The position numbers were made by a program, and so were the translations under genes. 64,000 bases of DNA, taken from positions 606,125 to 670,124 of the forward strand of contig WBMW01001574.1 of the NCBI GenBank assembly GCA_013396635.1, given 5' to 3'. The stretch is from Penelope pileata. Taxonomy: Eukaryota; Chordata; Aves; Galliformes; Cracidae. The notes under the pieces were generated by a model. That model had not been told where the DNA came from. It searched no databases and worked only from the letters and a program-made list of their open reading frames with translations. Shown here one piece after another: positions 36,529 to 47,339 of this stretch. How positions within the stretch are numbered: the first letter of the stretch is position 1; every line of letters starts with the position of its first letter.

Positions 36529-39500
36529 TTATCGGATGCCCTGGTGAATAATGCTGCTTTTGGCACTGTTTGCCTTCTCTTTTTCCTTTTTCTTAATGGG
36601 GTCCATTTCAAAACAGCGCCAAAGTCGCAGTGTTTCATCCGCAGCTGCTGATGCCACTGTTGAGCCATCTGGGCTCATGGTCAAGTTCAGGACTCTGGCA
36701 GTGTGACCTGAGGAGATAACAGAATCAGCACACAACTATGCTTGCCCCCCATGGCTCTTTTTGCTCCTGTGTTCCACGATAAGCCCCACCAGGCTGCATC
36801 ATTGTCCCCATACCACACTGAGGCCTTAAGAGTTCACATCCTGGGCATACTTTTGGAGCACTTCAGCATCCTAGAGGATGTCTCTGGACACTTTTTATAT
36901 TTTATTGCTGGTGCTTTATGTTGGTGAGACCAGCAACAGGCTGCTCAATCTGAGCATTACATCTGCCTTCAGCCTCCCCTTCTCCAGGCAAAGGGCCCAG
37001 CCTACCTCGGAGCTCAGTGACCTTGGCCATTGTTGGATACTTCCATATCACCAGCTGATTCTGTGCAAAGCCATGGCCTGAAACGAACTCCTTGTAGTTT
37101 GTTGACCACAGGATAGAACAGACCTGAGAAACAGAAATGCAGGTAAGATGAAAGCCACTTGTGCTGTGCTCACCAGCAAAGGATGAGCCCCTGATGGCTG
37201 CCCAGGTCTCAGGAGCCAGCAGGTGTGTAATATCCTGGCAGAAGGAATTTGTCACTGAATGTTCATGTCTGTAGGGAAGCAGTTGATCACAGCATGAACT
37301 GATGAGTGAGCACATGGTGGAGGGGCACAGCTGGCCTAGGGAATACTGGTAGATCACTTGCACTTGTGACTGGATGGGGTGGACCTGGGGCAGGGTTGCC
37401 CCAGGCTTAGATGAGGGCCAGCCAGGCAGAGCAGGAAGGAGCTTGGGAGAGAGAAGATTAGGAAGCAACCTGGGAGAGAGATCAGAAAGCAGTTGGAGAA
37501 ACAGCAGCAGCAGCACAAGGAAGGAGCTGAGGAAGCAGAAAATGATGTGCAGCAGAGGCCCTAGCTCCAGATGAAACAAATGGTGTGGTTGCAAGCCTTT
37601 TGGGACTTTTTCCGTTATGATGTCTCACCTGGGAATGGGCATCAACAGCACTGAGACAGGTGCCAGAACACACATTCCAGATGCGGATGTGTCTGTCACT
37701 AGTTCCACCGCCAGTGGCTAGAACGTTTGACTGCCATGGACACCATGCCACAGCCTGAAAAAGAAAGGGTTCATTAAGAGGTACAAAGGCAACCTGTTCC
37801 CTTTTGCACCTTCCAGAGCCCAGGCCACAACAGCTCCAGGGCAGCCTCCCTCCAACAAGGCAGGGGCTACAGCAAGTGCTGCACACGTGCCTTCCACACA
37901 GACATGCACTCACCTTGACAGCACCTTGGTGCTGAGTGAAGGTCTGTACAGGAGCAAAGTCTCCACTGTCCCCCTGAATACATGGCCAGATGTTCACCAG
38001 GTTGTCATTGCCACCACTGGCCAGGTAGCGGCCATCTAGAGACCACTTGAGTCCACACACCTCCTGTGTGTGGCCAGCAAGGGTGGCCACATGGTGCTCA
38101 GCCACTCTGACATCGTGGTGGTGGATGTGGCCAGTTCGTGACCCACTGCAGAGAGGAAGTCAGTGTCAGACTTGTGCATTTCCACCATTTTGTGCTGTTG
38201 CAAGGCTGCCTTTCCTGCCACTGGGTTTCAGCCAGTGGAACCAACATCATTGTCCTGTTGACATGACCAAAGCAGCCACAGAAGCCCTTCACAACTTCAG
38301 CATAAAGGGCAAGGAAAAACAGGTCTCCCCTCAGTCCTGACAGAACAGGCCAAGTACAAACCCTGAGGTGGTAAGAAGCCCTGAACCAGAAGAGGAGCTC
38401 CCATGGGCCACCCCTAATCCACACCATTGACAGATCTAGGATAGAAATCTCCAACAACTGGACACTACTTCACCCCTAGAGCTTTACCTGGAAAGGATGT
38501 AGCTGTTCCAGCTGAGGGACCCCACACGGGAAGAGTGGCTGGTCATATTTCGGAGACGCTTCTGCTGCTGTATGTCCCATAACTAGAGAAGCAGAGCATT
38601 ATGTTTTCCAGAGGATAATGAAACCCAGCCCTGTTGCTTTTCCCAGGGAAACTCACTACACAGGCTCTAGCATTCAACCTTTTCAGTATGGGAAAATGAG
38701 TTTCTCATGTGTACAGAACAAAGTTACTCCAGGCACCAGAAAACCCCTCGGAAGTCTGCCTTGCTGCTGCAGTCACTGAGCACAGCTGGATGGGGACACT
38801 TCCATCCCACACTAGTCTTTGCACCTTCAACACTACAGGACAGAGGCTGTAACCACTAATAGTCAGAAGACTGCAGAAAGGATTCCCACTGCAGTGAAGG
38901 TCACCACCTTTTGGAGAGTGGCAGTAGATGACAGAGCTATGAAAAGCCACTTGGAATTCATGCTGCCTCCTGATGCCATGAGTGTCAGGACACCTTCAGA
39001 CAATATTTATTGCTATCTGATATGACAAAGTATATGAGTGATGTTCTCTACAGGCCTCTACCACAAACCATCTACTTCATCCCCCCCAAGCTCCTGCCAT
39101 CAGCAGTTCAATAGAACACATCCCTCCCCAGGGCCTAGGGGTAAAATCAGGTCAGAACTGTGTCCATCCTTCCTGCAGGGCCTTTGTTCCAAGGCCCCAC
39201 AGCCCCACTAATCCATAGACAACACCTCTGGATTTCTGCACTCACCTGGACCTCAGCACTTCTTGTGCCAACAGCAAGGTAGTTTCCTTCTTTAATCCAT
39301 GACACAGAGGATACGTAATCATCTGGATTCTCTATCTGCAGCAGCTGGATGATTTCCCCAGTAGAATGATTCCACAAATAGACAGAGTTGTCCAGAGCCA
39401 CTGCCAGGAAGTTCTGAGAGCTCCAGTCAATGAGATTCAGATCTACAATTTGGAAGAGCAATGCCCACATCTCAGCACAGCACTGCAGCCAGATATTTTC

Positions 39501-42084
39501 ACCAGTGCTGAAATTGCCAGGTCTCCCACCCACACCAGCTGTATGTGCATGCAGGTAAGGGGCAGCCTCCTGGCAGTCACCATGCCCTAGTCAGGTAGGT
39601 CCAAGTCATCCACAAGGTGCTCTGGACTGCTGATCCTATGAGGCTGCACAGGGACACTCTGGAAGTAGTCAGTGTCCATCTGAGTGCACGAGAAACTGAA
39701 ACAGCCCAGTTAGAGAGCTCCAGTTTGTCAGAACACACTGATCCCAGGTAATGCTCTCCAAGTGCAGAATCATCTCAACACTGCAGCCTACTTACAATAG
39801 TCATTGCGGATCTCCGGTGCATCCAGGATCCGGTCTGGCATTGAGGGAATGTATCTGCCGTGCTTTCTGCTGGAAGCAGGTGTAGTCTTCTGGCTGTAGA
39901 GCACTTTCAGGTTATTCTGATAGCCTGTGCACAGAGAAACAGCTTTGTTATCCTGAGTTACCTTTTCCCTTCTGATCATTTACCCAATTAGAAAAACCCT
40001 GTCAGTGAAAATAAAGTCCTGGAGAAGAGACCTGCACAGAAGAGCACTGTGTGCTAGCATCGCTGGCAGTATTAACTGCTGAACCAGGGTGGGTTCCAAC
40101 TCCCTAATTCACAAGAACACATTTAACTGACCAGCACTTGGTTTTCTGTATTCCACTATATGCTTAGTGACCATTGCTGCACACTTTTTTTTGCCTGGAG
40201 ATTTTGAAGCTTTTGCAAACATCAGGAAAATCTGTCATCTTCAGTACAAGTAAACAATTGGCAGTCACTACCCAACTTTTGTTGAACAACATGCCAGCTC
40301 CCAAACTTCAAGAAACCTAAGAGGGAGATCGCAAGGAGGTGTGTGCAAGGAAGTCTGAGACACAGCCAGTTCATCTCTCCCATGCGCAAACACAGGGCCT
40401 GTGTGTTGCAGTTCCCCATGCAGACCTCTCCAGCCAAGTCCCTCACACAGACCCCACATCATACCTTCCGGAGCATTCTGTGGCTTTCCACTAAGGCGGA
40501 GAATCTTTGCCTCTTCTACATCAAAGCCGTTAAGATTCACTGCCCAGGATTTCTGTTGCTCCTAGAGAGACAAACCACCCTCAGCAAGACTCATGTGAAG
40601 TGCAAAGCCCATGCCACCCTTAAACAATACTGCAGCTGGTAGAAAACACACCCAAGCCCCCGTCTCCTAGAATTAGGAGGTGTTTGGTTGTGCTGTGGGA
40701 TTCAGCTGCACATAGGCAGCTCAGTTTTCCCTCAGACGCCAGCACTGTGTTCTGCTCAGATTTTCATACAGAGGAGGGGCAAACTAAGTTTGTCATTGCC
40801 AGTGGGGAAAGCCACAGCTACAAGGGACCAAATGCTTCATAAACACATTTTAGAGCACTGTGTACACATTCCAGAACAGCTCCCCATGTAGACATTGTCC
40901 TAGAATAGCTACTGCCAGCAGTTTCACTGCGCTCAGGCTCACAGCCCTCATCTCTGTGACCTGCTGTTCTGAAATCTCAACAGCCTAAGTTTTGCTACCA
41001 GAAGCTGCACAGATTCAAGTGGAAGCCTGTACCTAAGGAAAGATCCCTGCATAGCATCTGTGCTATCTGTGGGCTGTGTAACCATTCCCCTTGCAGACTC
41101 CTGAAGCCAAGCATTGGAAGTGGGGGTGGCTGGAGCCCTCAGCTCCACATCCACTTTTAGAGCCTGCTTCTCTGTGAGAGGTCACAAAGGATTAGGTGTT
41201 TGACAATGGTCATCATAATCATCTCAGTACTGTGCTCACCTTCTTGGTAGGGGAATCTTGTTCAGGGTCATTTTCTTTGGTTAGGAGGAAATTGGCCATT
41301 TCCATCTGCATAGTGCTGCGGTTGGGAATGTAGCGATCTCCCCCAGCTTTTGTTGGAGTGCTCTGGACTTTAGACCCAGATTTGCCTGTGTTCACATGCA
41401 CAGATATTGCCTTAGAGACATTGAACAGTCGATATTCAAGCTTTCAACAAAGCAAAACCAGCATTCTGGGAGGTGTTTTACCGATATAGGCTACACCAGG
41501 GACAAGTTCCATGGCTTTAGCAGGACACAGTGCACACAAGGCATCCAGCTCACAGCCAGCTCCTGGCCTCCCCCGTACCTCCCCGCATAAAGGCATGGAG
41601 CTCTGACCAGGAGGAGATAACTCCTGGGGTCTCCTCCAACAGCAGCTCCAGGGCTCACAGCTAAGGGGAGGGCGTTTACCGCTGTCCCACCGCCAAGCCG
41701 CCAGCACCCGCACCCTCCCACATAGGCCCCAGCACAGCCGCATCACGAGGCCGGGCGGGGAGGGCAGCGCTCTGCCCATCAGCGCCGGGAAGTGGGGGTG
41801 ACCCAGGGACCGGGCTTGCAGCCCACCGCCTCCCGCCCGGCAGAGCCCCCCCCACCCCCCTGTGCTGCCGGGCGCTGCCGCTCACCGGGGGTCTTGGACG
41901 GCGTCTTGCTGCCGCTGTACGAGCGGTTGGCCGGCTTCATGGGCGACATGCCGGCGGCGGGGCTGGGGCCGGGGCCACCGCTCTCCTTGGCCTTGCGCTG
42001 CCACCGCGCCGGCGGGGCGTTGGGGATCGGCGTGTCCAGCTTCAGCAGCCCGTGCAGGTCCGCCTCGAACACGAAGTGCGCCAT
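36529..42084 (-). CDS. CDC20: CDC20, APC/C co-activator (WD40 protein)
   Basis: CDC20 activates the anaphase-promoting complex and recruits securin and cyclin B; it is the target of the spindle checkpoint. Coding exons on the minus strand: 42084-41886, 41385-41240, 40561-40465, 39924-39796, 39442-39246, 38582-38488, 38145-37914, 37754-37629, 37123-37006, 36707-36529. They join to 505 residues (human 499). Motifs in order: C-box DRYIPNR (83-89), KEN box (103-105), KILR MAD2-binding motif (134-137), a seven-bladed WD40 propeller (ASGGNDNLVNIW, ATGGGTSDRHIRIWN, ASAAADETLRLW), and the C-terminal Ile-Arg tail that docks on the APC/C. The CRY box reads GRY (170-172), lacking the cysteine of the human motif. 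An acceptor (AG at 42090-42089) four bases before the ATG implies a non-coding first exon near 42300-42350. MPL ends only about 0.2-0.3 kb upstream. Confidence 0.97.
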
Positions 42085-42365
42085 GGCGCTGCGGGCGGCC
42101 CGCCGGCGTCAACGAGGCACAGGGCCTTCCCCTCGGGGCCTTCCCTTCCTCCATGACCCCACTCCCCATTCCCGCCAGGCCGTGCCTCAGGACCCACTTC
42201 TCCACAAGAGACCCCCTCAGGCCCTTACACCCTCTCAGGACCCCCTCACGCCTCAGCTTCCCGAACGTCCCCCTCCAGCCCTGCTCGGCTCCCCAGGCCG
42301 CGCCGCCAGCCCCTCTCACCTCCGCTCACCCCGCTCCGACTCACGCGGTCCCGCTCCTCGCAGGT

Positions 42366-42454
42366 TTTAAATCCCGCGCGGCCGCCCCTCCCATTGGCTG
42401 ATTCAAACCTAACCGCCGCACGTTTGCCATGGCGACCCCCCGCGCATCCATTGG
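42366..42454 (-). promoter_or_regulatory. CDC20: CDC20 cell-cycle promoter (CCAAT, CCAAT, CHR)
   Basis: On the minus strand, in transcription order: a CCAAT box (ATTGG on plus, 42450-42454), a TTTGAA (42402-42407 reversed), a second CCAAT box (42393-42397) and a GCGCGGGATTTAAA block with TTTAAA at 42366-42371. Paired CCAAT boxes bind NF-Y. TTTGAA/TTTAAA next to a GC-rich CDE-like sequence is the CHR element bound by MuvB/DREAM complexes in G2/M genes. The 57-bp CCAAT spacing and about 25-bp gap to the CHR fit that class. No TATA box is needed. Sites are seen; function is inferred. Confidence 0.75.
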
Positions 42455-42602
42455 CTGAGCCGCAGAGTGGGGCGGGGCTCTCCCCGCCGCGTGCCGTCAG
42501 CCCGGCAGTGTGGGGACGGAGAGGGCCGGGGTGAGGGGGTTGCGCGGCGCCGGGAGCGGGACGGGCACGAAGGAGCGAGGAGGCCGCGTGGTTGCGCTGT
42601 AA

Positions 42603-42608
42603 TTTATA
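42603..42608 (-). terminator. MPL: MPL variant poly(A) signal
   Basis: TATAAA on the minus strand, 22 bp after the MPL stop codon. No AATAAA occurs nearby before the CDC20 promoter. If used, the 3' UTR would be under 60 bp. A read-through form ending elsewhere is possible. Confidence 0.4.
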
Positions 42609-42629
42609 TCTCGGCGGGGAGGGGGCGGC

Positions 42630-45600
42630 TCAGGGCGGCCCGCGCGGCTCCCAGCCGCCCACGAGCAGGTAGGACTGGTTGGCGATGTCCATGCCGGGCG
42701 CCGCCCCGCACCAGGGCGGGCGGGAGGCGGCGGGCTCGGCCGGCGGCTCGGCGGGGTCCCCGCGGGGCCCGGGCAGCACCTCCAGCAGGCAGGGCAGCAC
42801 GGCGTCCTCCGGCGGCTGCTTGTAGAAGGCGCCGGCCTGGAGGGGGAGGAGGGACGGCCTCGGGGCAGCCCCGGAGGCTGCGGGGCGGCCCGAGGTGCCC
42901 GGCGCTCACCTGGCCCTGCCGGGGGCTGTCCCGCAGGAAGCTGCCCAGCGCGCGGTGCAGGTCGGGCACGGGCGGCCACAGCTTCTGCTTCACGCTGCTG
43001 AGGGGGCAGCGGACCGTGGCGGGCGGACCCCGGCTCCGTGCCCCGCTGCCCCGGGGGGGGGTTCCGGCGGGCCGGGTCTTACCTGCACAGGGAGGGGAAG
43101 GTGCACCGCAGCCCCAGCAGCACGCCCGTGAAGACGAGTGGCACCACCGTCACGCTCGGGATCACCCAACCTGCGGCGGGGNNNNNNNNNNNNNNNNNNN
43201 NNNNNNNNNNNNNNNCTGCGGGATCTGGCACCTCCTCATCCCACCCGGGCACCCCCAGCCCTTACCTGCCTCGGCTGTGGCATCCACCATGACGGGCTCA
43301 GACCACGCGCTCCAGCTGCCCCCGTACCATGGCCCCCCGGGCTGGGCCCGCACCTGTGCGCGGTAGCGGGCACCAGGCCGCAGGTCCAGCACCTCTTTGT
43401 GGGCTGCCCGTGGGACCTGCAGCACCTGCGGGCACAGCGGGGCTGGGCCGGTGGCCATATGGGCTGCAGCTGCCCGCAGTGCCCGACCCTGCACTACCTT
43501 CCAGTCGGGGCTGCCCTCAGTGCTGTAGCGGACCTGGTACTCCAGCTGCTCCGCCAGCGCCTCCAGGGGCGGCAACCACTGCAGGCTCAGCCGGCCCTGT
43601 GCCACCACCGCCTGCACCAAGCGCGGGGCCTCTGTCAGCACTGTGGGGACACACATGTCACTGCCGCGGGACAGGCACTTGTCCTGCGCAAGGGCTGTGG
43701 CGGCGGCGCTGGGGCTCACCAGCCTGGTGTGGCCAGAAGGGCTCCTGGAAGTAGCTGAGCACGGGCAGCCCGTGGGGCTGGGTGACATTCACCAGGACAG
43801 CGACGGCGCTGCCAGCCGTGGGCTGGAAGGTGCAGGTGTGGCTGCCCTGCGTCCCTACACTGATGTCCTCGCACTGCTGCCACATGTCCTCCCTGCAAGG
43901 TGGGCGGGTGGTGACCGCACCGCAGTGGCACCACTGCCCTCTGCCAGCCCTACTCTGGGGCAGAGCCCCGGCCCCAGCCCATGCTGCCTGCTCCTGCTCT
44001 TGCCCAGCAAAGCTGGGCTCAGAGTGGCAGCAGGGGGCAGCAGGAAGGTGCGAGGCCGATGCTGGCACGTGGCCTGCTGGCGGTGTGGGATGCCGTGCAG
44101 GGCCAGCCGGCCCTGGCTGTACTGCTGCTCTGCACCCCGCTGTGCCCCCTACCTCTCGCTGGCCCCACTTGCAGGTGCCTGGTAGAAGAGCTCATGGTGG
44201 GAGCCACGTTGCTCGGTGGGGTCCCAGCTCCACTTGCAGCACACGCGCTGCAGGTCGGGGGTGCTGCACCGCAGCCCGATGTCCCCTGGGCAGGTGACAG
44301 CCAGGGCAGGGAGGGGGCTGCTTCCCCCCAAGCCCTCCAAAACCCAACCCCTGGTTGGGTGCTTGGCAGCCCCAGCAGTGGGGACGGTCGCTCACCGGAG
44401 GAGCGCGGTGTCTCTGCAACCACCGCCTGTGACCATGGCCCCCAGACGCCGTCCATGGAGGTGCCGTCAGGCTTGCTGCGCACCTGGATGCTGTACCTCA
44501 CCCCGGGCTGCAGGTCCCGGAGGACCACTCGGGTGTCAGCCTGCACCAGCCCCTGCAGGAGAGGGGTGAGGCTGGGGGCCGCTGTGGGTGTGGATCCCCC
44601 ACCCCTGCACATACCTGCACTGCTGCCGGGGAGGCTGCGGCTGCCCCGGCCGTGGGGTGGGCTCTGACAGTGGGGTGGGTGTGGGGGTCCCTGGAGCGCT
44701 GCTCCTTAGTGCCTGGTGCTGTGCCGTGGGGTGTCCCTGCGGGGCTGGCAGGGCGGCAGCGCACCTCGTACAGGAAGAAGTTGGGGTAGTCAGCGAGTGG
44801 CGGCTGCCACCACACACAGAGCTGGCCCACGGCTCCGGCCCAGCGGGTGCTGATGTTCACCGGGGGGGCGATGAGACCTGTGGGGACGTGTCCCCCTCCT
44901 GCAGCAGCCCCGGCCCTGCCGATGCTGCCAGCCCTGGTGCAGGCGCAGAGGAGGGAAGGGGACTGGTGCCCGGTGTTGTGCCGTGGGAGGGACTCACCCA
45001 CCGCCTCCACACTGAGCTCCCGGCTGTGCTGGGTCTGGTTGGTGGCCGTGTCCAGGATGAGGACGTGGAGACGAGTGAAGAGCCGCACGTCCTGGCTGGG
45101 AAACACACAGACGTTCCGTGTCCTGCCGGCCCCGCGGCGCTGCTTGGAAACCGCACACGTGGTGGGTGCGTCCCTGCAGAACAGGTGGGGGGTCCTGCAG
45201 CACCCCTGGGCCGGCCAGGGGAGAGGGCACCGGGATATGGCTCCGGGCCCACAGTGTCACCAGCTCCTTCCCGTGGGATGGCCGTGGTCCCAGCCCCGCC
45301 GTGCCCTACCTGCTGTACCAGTAGTAGAAGCACTGCGTCCTGTTCAGCTCCTCGTCCTCGTCCCAGAAGCACGTGAGGTCCTCGAAGGAGCGGGAGAAGC
45401 AGAGGATGTCCTCGGGCACCTCCTCCAGCAGCGCGGCGTCTGGCGGGAGGGTGTGCATGAAGGAGCCCCCGGCTCAGCCCCACCCCTCGTGTGGCCCCTC
45501 CTGCTCGAGCCCCCGCCAGCGCTGAGGGGAGGGATGCTCACATCACAGGACGGCCCTGCTGCTCCTCCCTGCCTGGCACGCGGAGTCTTTTGGGACAAAC

Positions 45601-47121
45601 AAACATCCCGAAATAGCCCTGCGGTTGGAGGGCCAGGCCCGGCCCTGGAGATCAGCGGGAAGCACCCCGGCCCGGCTCACGCCGGAAGGCGCACGGAAGT
45701 GTGATAGGGGAGCAGTGCCCCAGGGAGAGGAGAGGGCCTGGGGCTGGCGTGGGGCGCGCAGCCCTGGGCCCAGGGGATGCTCAGCCCCAGCCTGGGGTCT
45801 GCCAGAAGCTCTGGTCTAGGCCCCCCTCGGCATGTTGCTTTCATTGTTGTTGCAGGGATAAACTGGAGCATCACACCTGTGTGCTGCCAGCTGAGCCCAC
45901 CCTGGGCGAAGGGAGCGAGCGTGAGAATGCCATGGTCCCCATACGTCTTTGCCAGGTGTCCCCCTGCTCTCCTGCCTCTCACTTTGCCCTGACCTCCAGC
46001 CTGTTCCTCCTTTCCCAGTGCAGTGTTGCCTTCCTCCCCCAGCCGTGTGCCTGCCCGCAGACCACAGCCTGCTCCCTCCTACCTGCTCTTCCCTTTTTGC
46101 ATCCCCAGCCCCGCCCGGACTCTCCTGACCTTCTGCTGGCACTGTGACCCCCCAGCCCCAGGGGACAGTGGCACAGGGACCTGTGTGCCCCTGCTCCTGC
46201 GGGTTCCTATAGTTCCTATAGCATCCCTGCTCCGTGCACGCGGTTTCCTAGGAAAACTCATGGCACAGCTCTGTGACAGCACGAAGCATGCTCACGCATC
46301 ACGCTGGCGGTGCAGCAGTGGCCTCGGGGCACACAGGCAGAGGTTGAGCCCTAATGAGCTCTGTCTGGCCACAGATGGGATGGATGGGTATGAAAAGATG
46401 AGCGTGACATCAATGGTTTTGTGCCGTTAGTGCTTTTTATGGTGTTATAGAAAGGGTTAAAGGGCCAAAGGAGAGGGCTCAGAGGCCACCTGGGGAGCCC
46501 TGGGGTGCAGCAGAGCTGTGCAGTGGGCTGCAGAGCAGCAGTGAGCCCTGGGGCTGGCTTGGGGCTGGATGGAAGAAGCCCATCGGGCAGTAGGGTTGCA
46601 GTGCACGCTAAGCTCAGGGCTGTGCTGCAAGGCCGGCAGGATGAGCTGAGCGGTGCCACTGCAGTACTGTGGCATAGAGCTGTGCCCTGGGGTTTTCCAC
46701 AGATTGCGTCACTGTAGCTCACAGCGTTCAATAAACAGAGAACCCCCATACCTGTGTGGGAGCGTGATGCTGTGGGGCTGGGAGCTGCCACCCCAAAATG
46801 GTGGCTGGGGGCTGCGGTGAGCAGGGCATCCTGGGGTGCCCCACAGGGGAGTGGGGCTCCATCACCCACCCCAAATGCTTCCCCCCGCAGACCCTCATGG
46901 TGCCTCTCCCTGATCTCGCACCCCCGTGGCTGCTGCAGGGCGCTCGCTGCCCTTGCAGGGCTGGCCTGCTTGCTCCCCTCTGGTCCACCCATGGGTGAAA
47001 AATGACCCTAGGACGTACCCTGGGATGTCACCGGCTCGAGGTCCATTGCAGGGCCGCACTGGCTCAGCAGGATGATGGTGAGCAGCGAGGGCAGCCAGCC
47101 CCGGTGCAGGCAGGCTGCCAT
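42630..47121 (-). CDS. MPL: MPL, thrombopoietin receptor
   Basis: MPL is a type I cytokine receptor that signals through JAK2/STAT in thrombocyte precursors and stem cells. Exons on minus: 47121-47019, 45439-45310, 45194-44998, 44877-44615, 44552-44396, 44285-44153, 43892-43720, 43640-43498, 43425-43266, 43170-43083, 42997-42910, 42836-42630. They join to 613 residues (human 635). Order: signal peptide (about 1-25); first cytokine module with CFSRSFEDLTCFW and a WSxWS variant WGPWS (268-272); second module with WSAWS (471-475); transmembrane helix (about 488-507); Box1 LWPPVPDLHRALG (from 522); and a short tail ending in MDIANQSYLLV. The juxtamembrane RWQFP motif reads RCTFP (508-512). Only Tyr550 and Tyr601 remain in the cytoplasmic part. 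Exon 4 codes for a Pro/Thr/Ala-rich loop unlike the human loop, so its 3' limit is the least certain border. A 34-N gap (43182-43215) lies in intron 9. Confidence 0.95.
43182..43215. other. Assembly gap (34 N) in MPL intron 9
   Basis: Thirty-four N between coding exons 9 (ending 43266) and 10 (starting 43170). The splice donor of exon 9 and the acceptor of exon 10 are both intact, so the coding sequence is unaffected. Confidence 0.99.
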
Positions 47122-47187
47122 CCCGCCTGCCGTGCTCGGCGCTTCCCAGCGCCCTGGCGGCTGCCTCGGCTCTGCGGGGCGATACCT

Positions 47188-47338
47188 TTATCTGGGAAGT
47201 GTCGGCTGTGCTGCTCAGGAAGCCTGGCTGGAGGCTCCCCCCGCCCCATCACCAGCACTTCCCCGTGCCCAAAACCACCGTGCTGCCGCCCCTCCGCCAG
47301 CAGCCGCAGTGCCAAGAGAGACTGCTCCTATCAGATAG
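47188..47338 (-). promoter_or_regulatory. MPL: MPL proximal promoter, GATA and ETS motifs
   Basis: About 70 bp upstream of the MPL ATG, an AGATAA GATA site (minus strand, 47193-47188) is immediately followed by a GGAAGT ETS core (plus strand, 47195-47200). A second, inverted pair CTATC-A-GATAG lies at 47328-47338. Paired GATA and ETS sites are the known signature of megakaryocytic promoters, including mammalian MPL. No TATA box is evident. Binding is inferred from motifs only. Confidence 0.5.
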
Positions 47339-47339
47339 G

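Noticed and set aside
42467..43366. 299-codon plus-strand frame
   Set aside because: It lies opposite MPL exons and the CDC20/MPL junction in very GC-rich DNA, is rich in Arg/Pro/Ala and spans an N gap. It is a composition artefact.
44588..45376. 262-codon plus-strand frame, and others opposite MPL
   Set aside because: The minus strand carries well-conserved MPL exons with correct splice phases. The plus frames have no recognisable family.
46730..46735. Plus-strand AATAAA in MPL intron 1 as the end of an antisense gene
   Set aside because: No upstream exon or conserved frame supports a plus-strand transcript.
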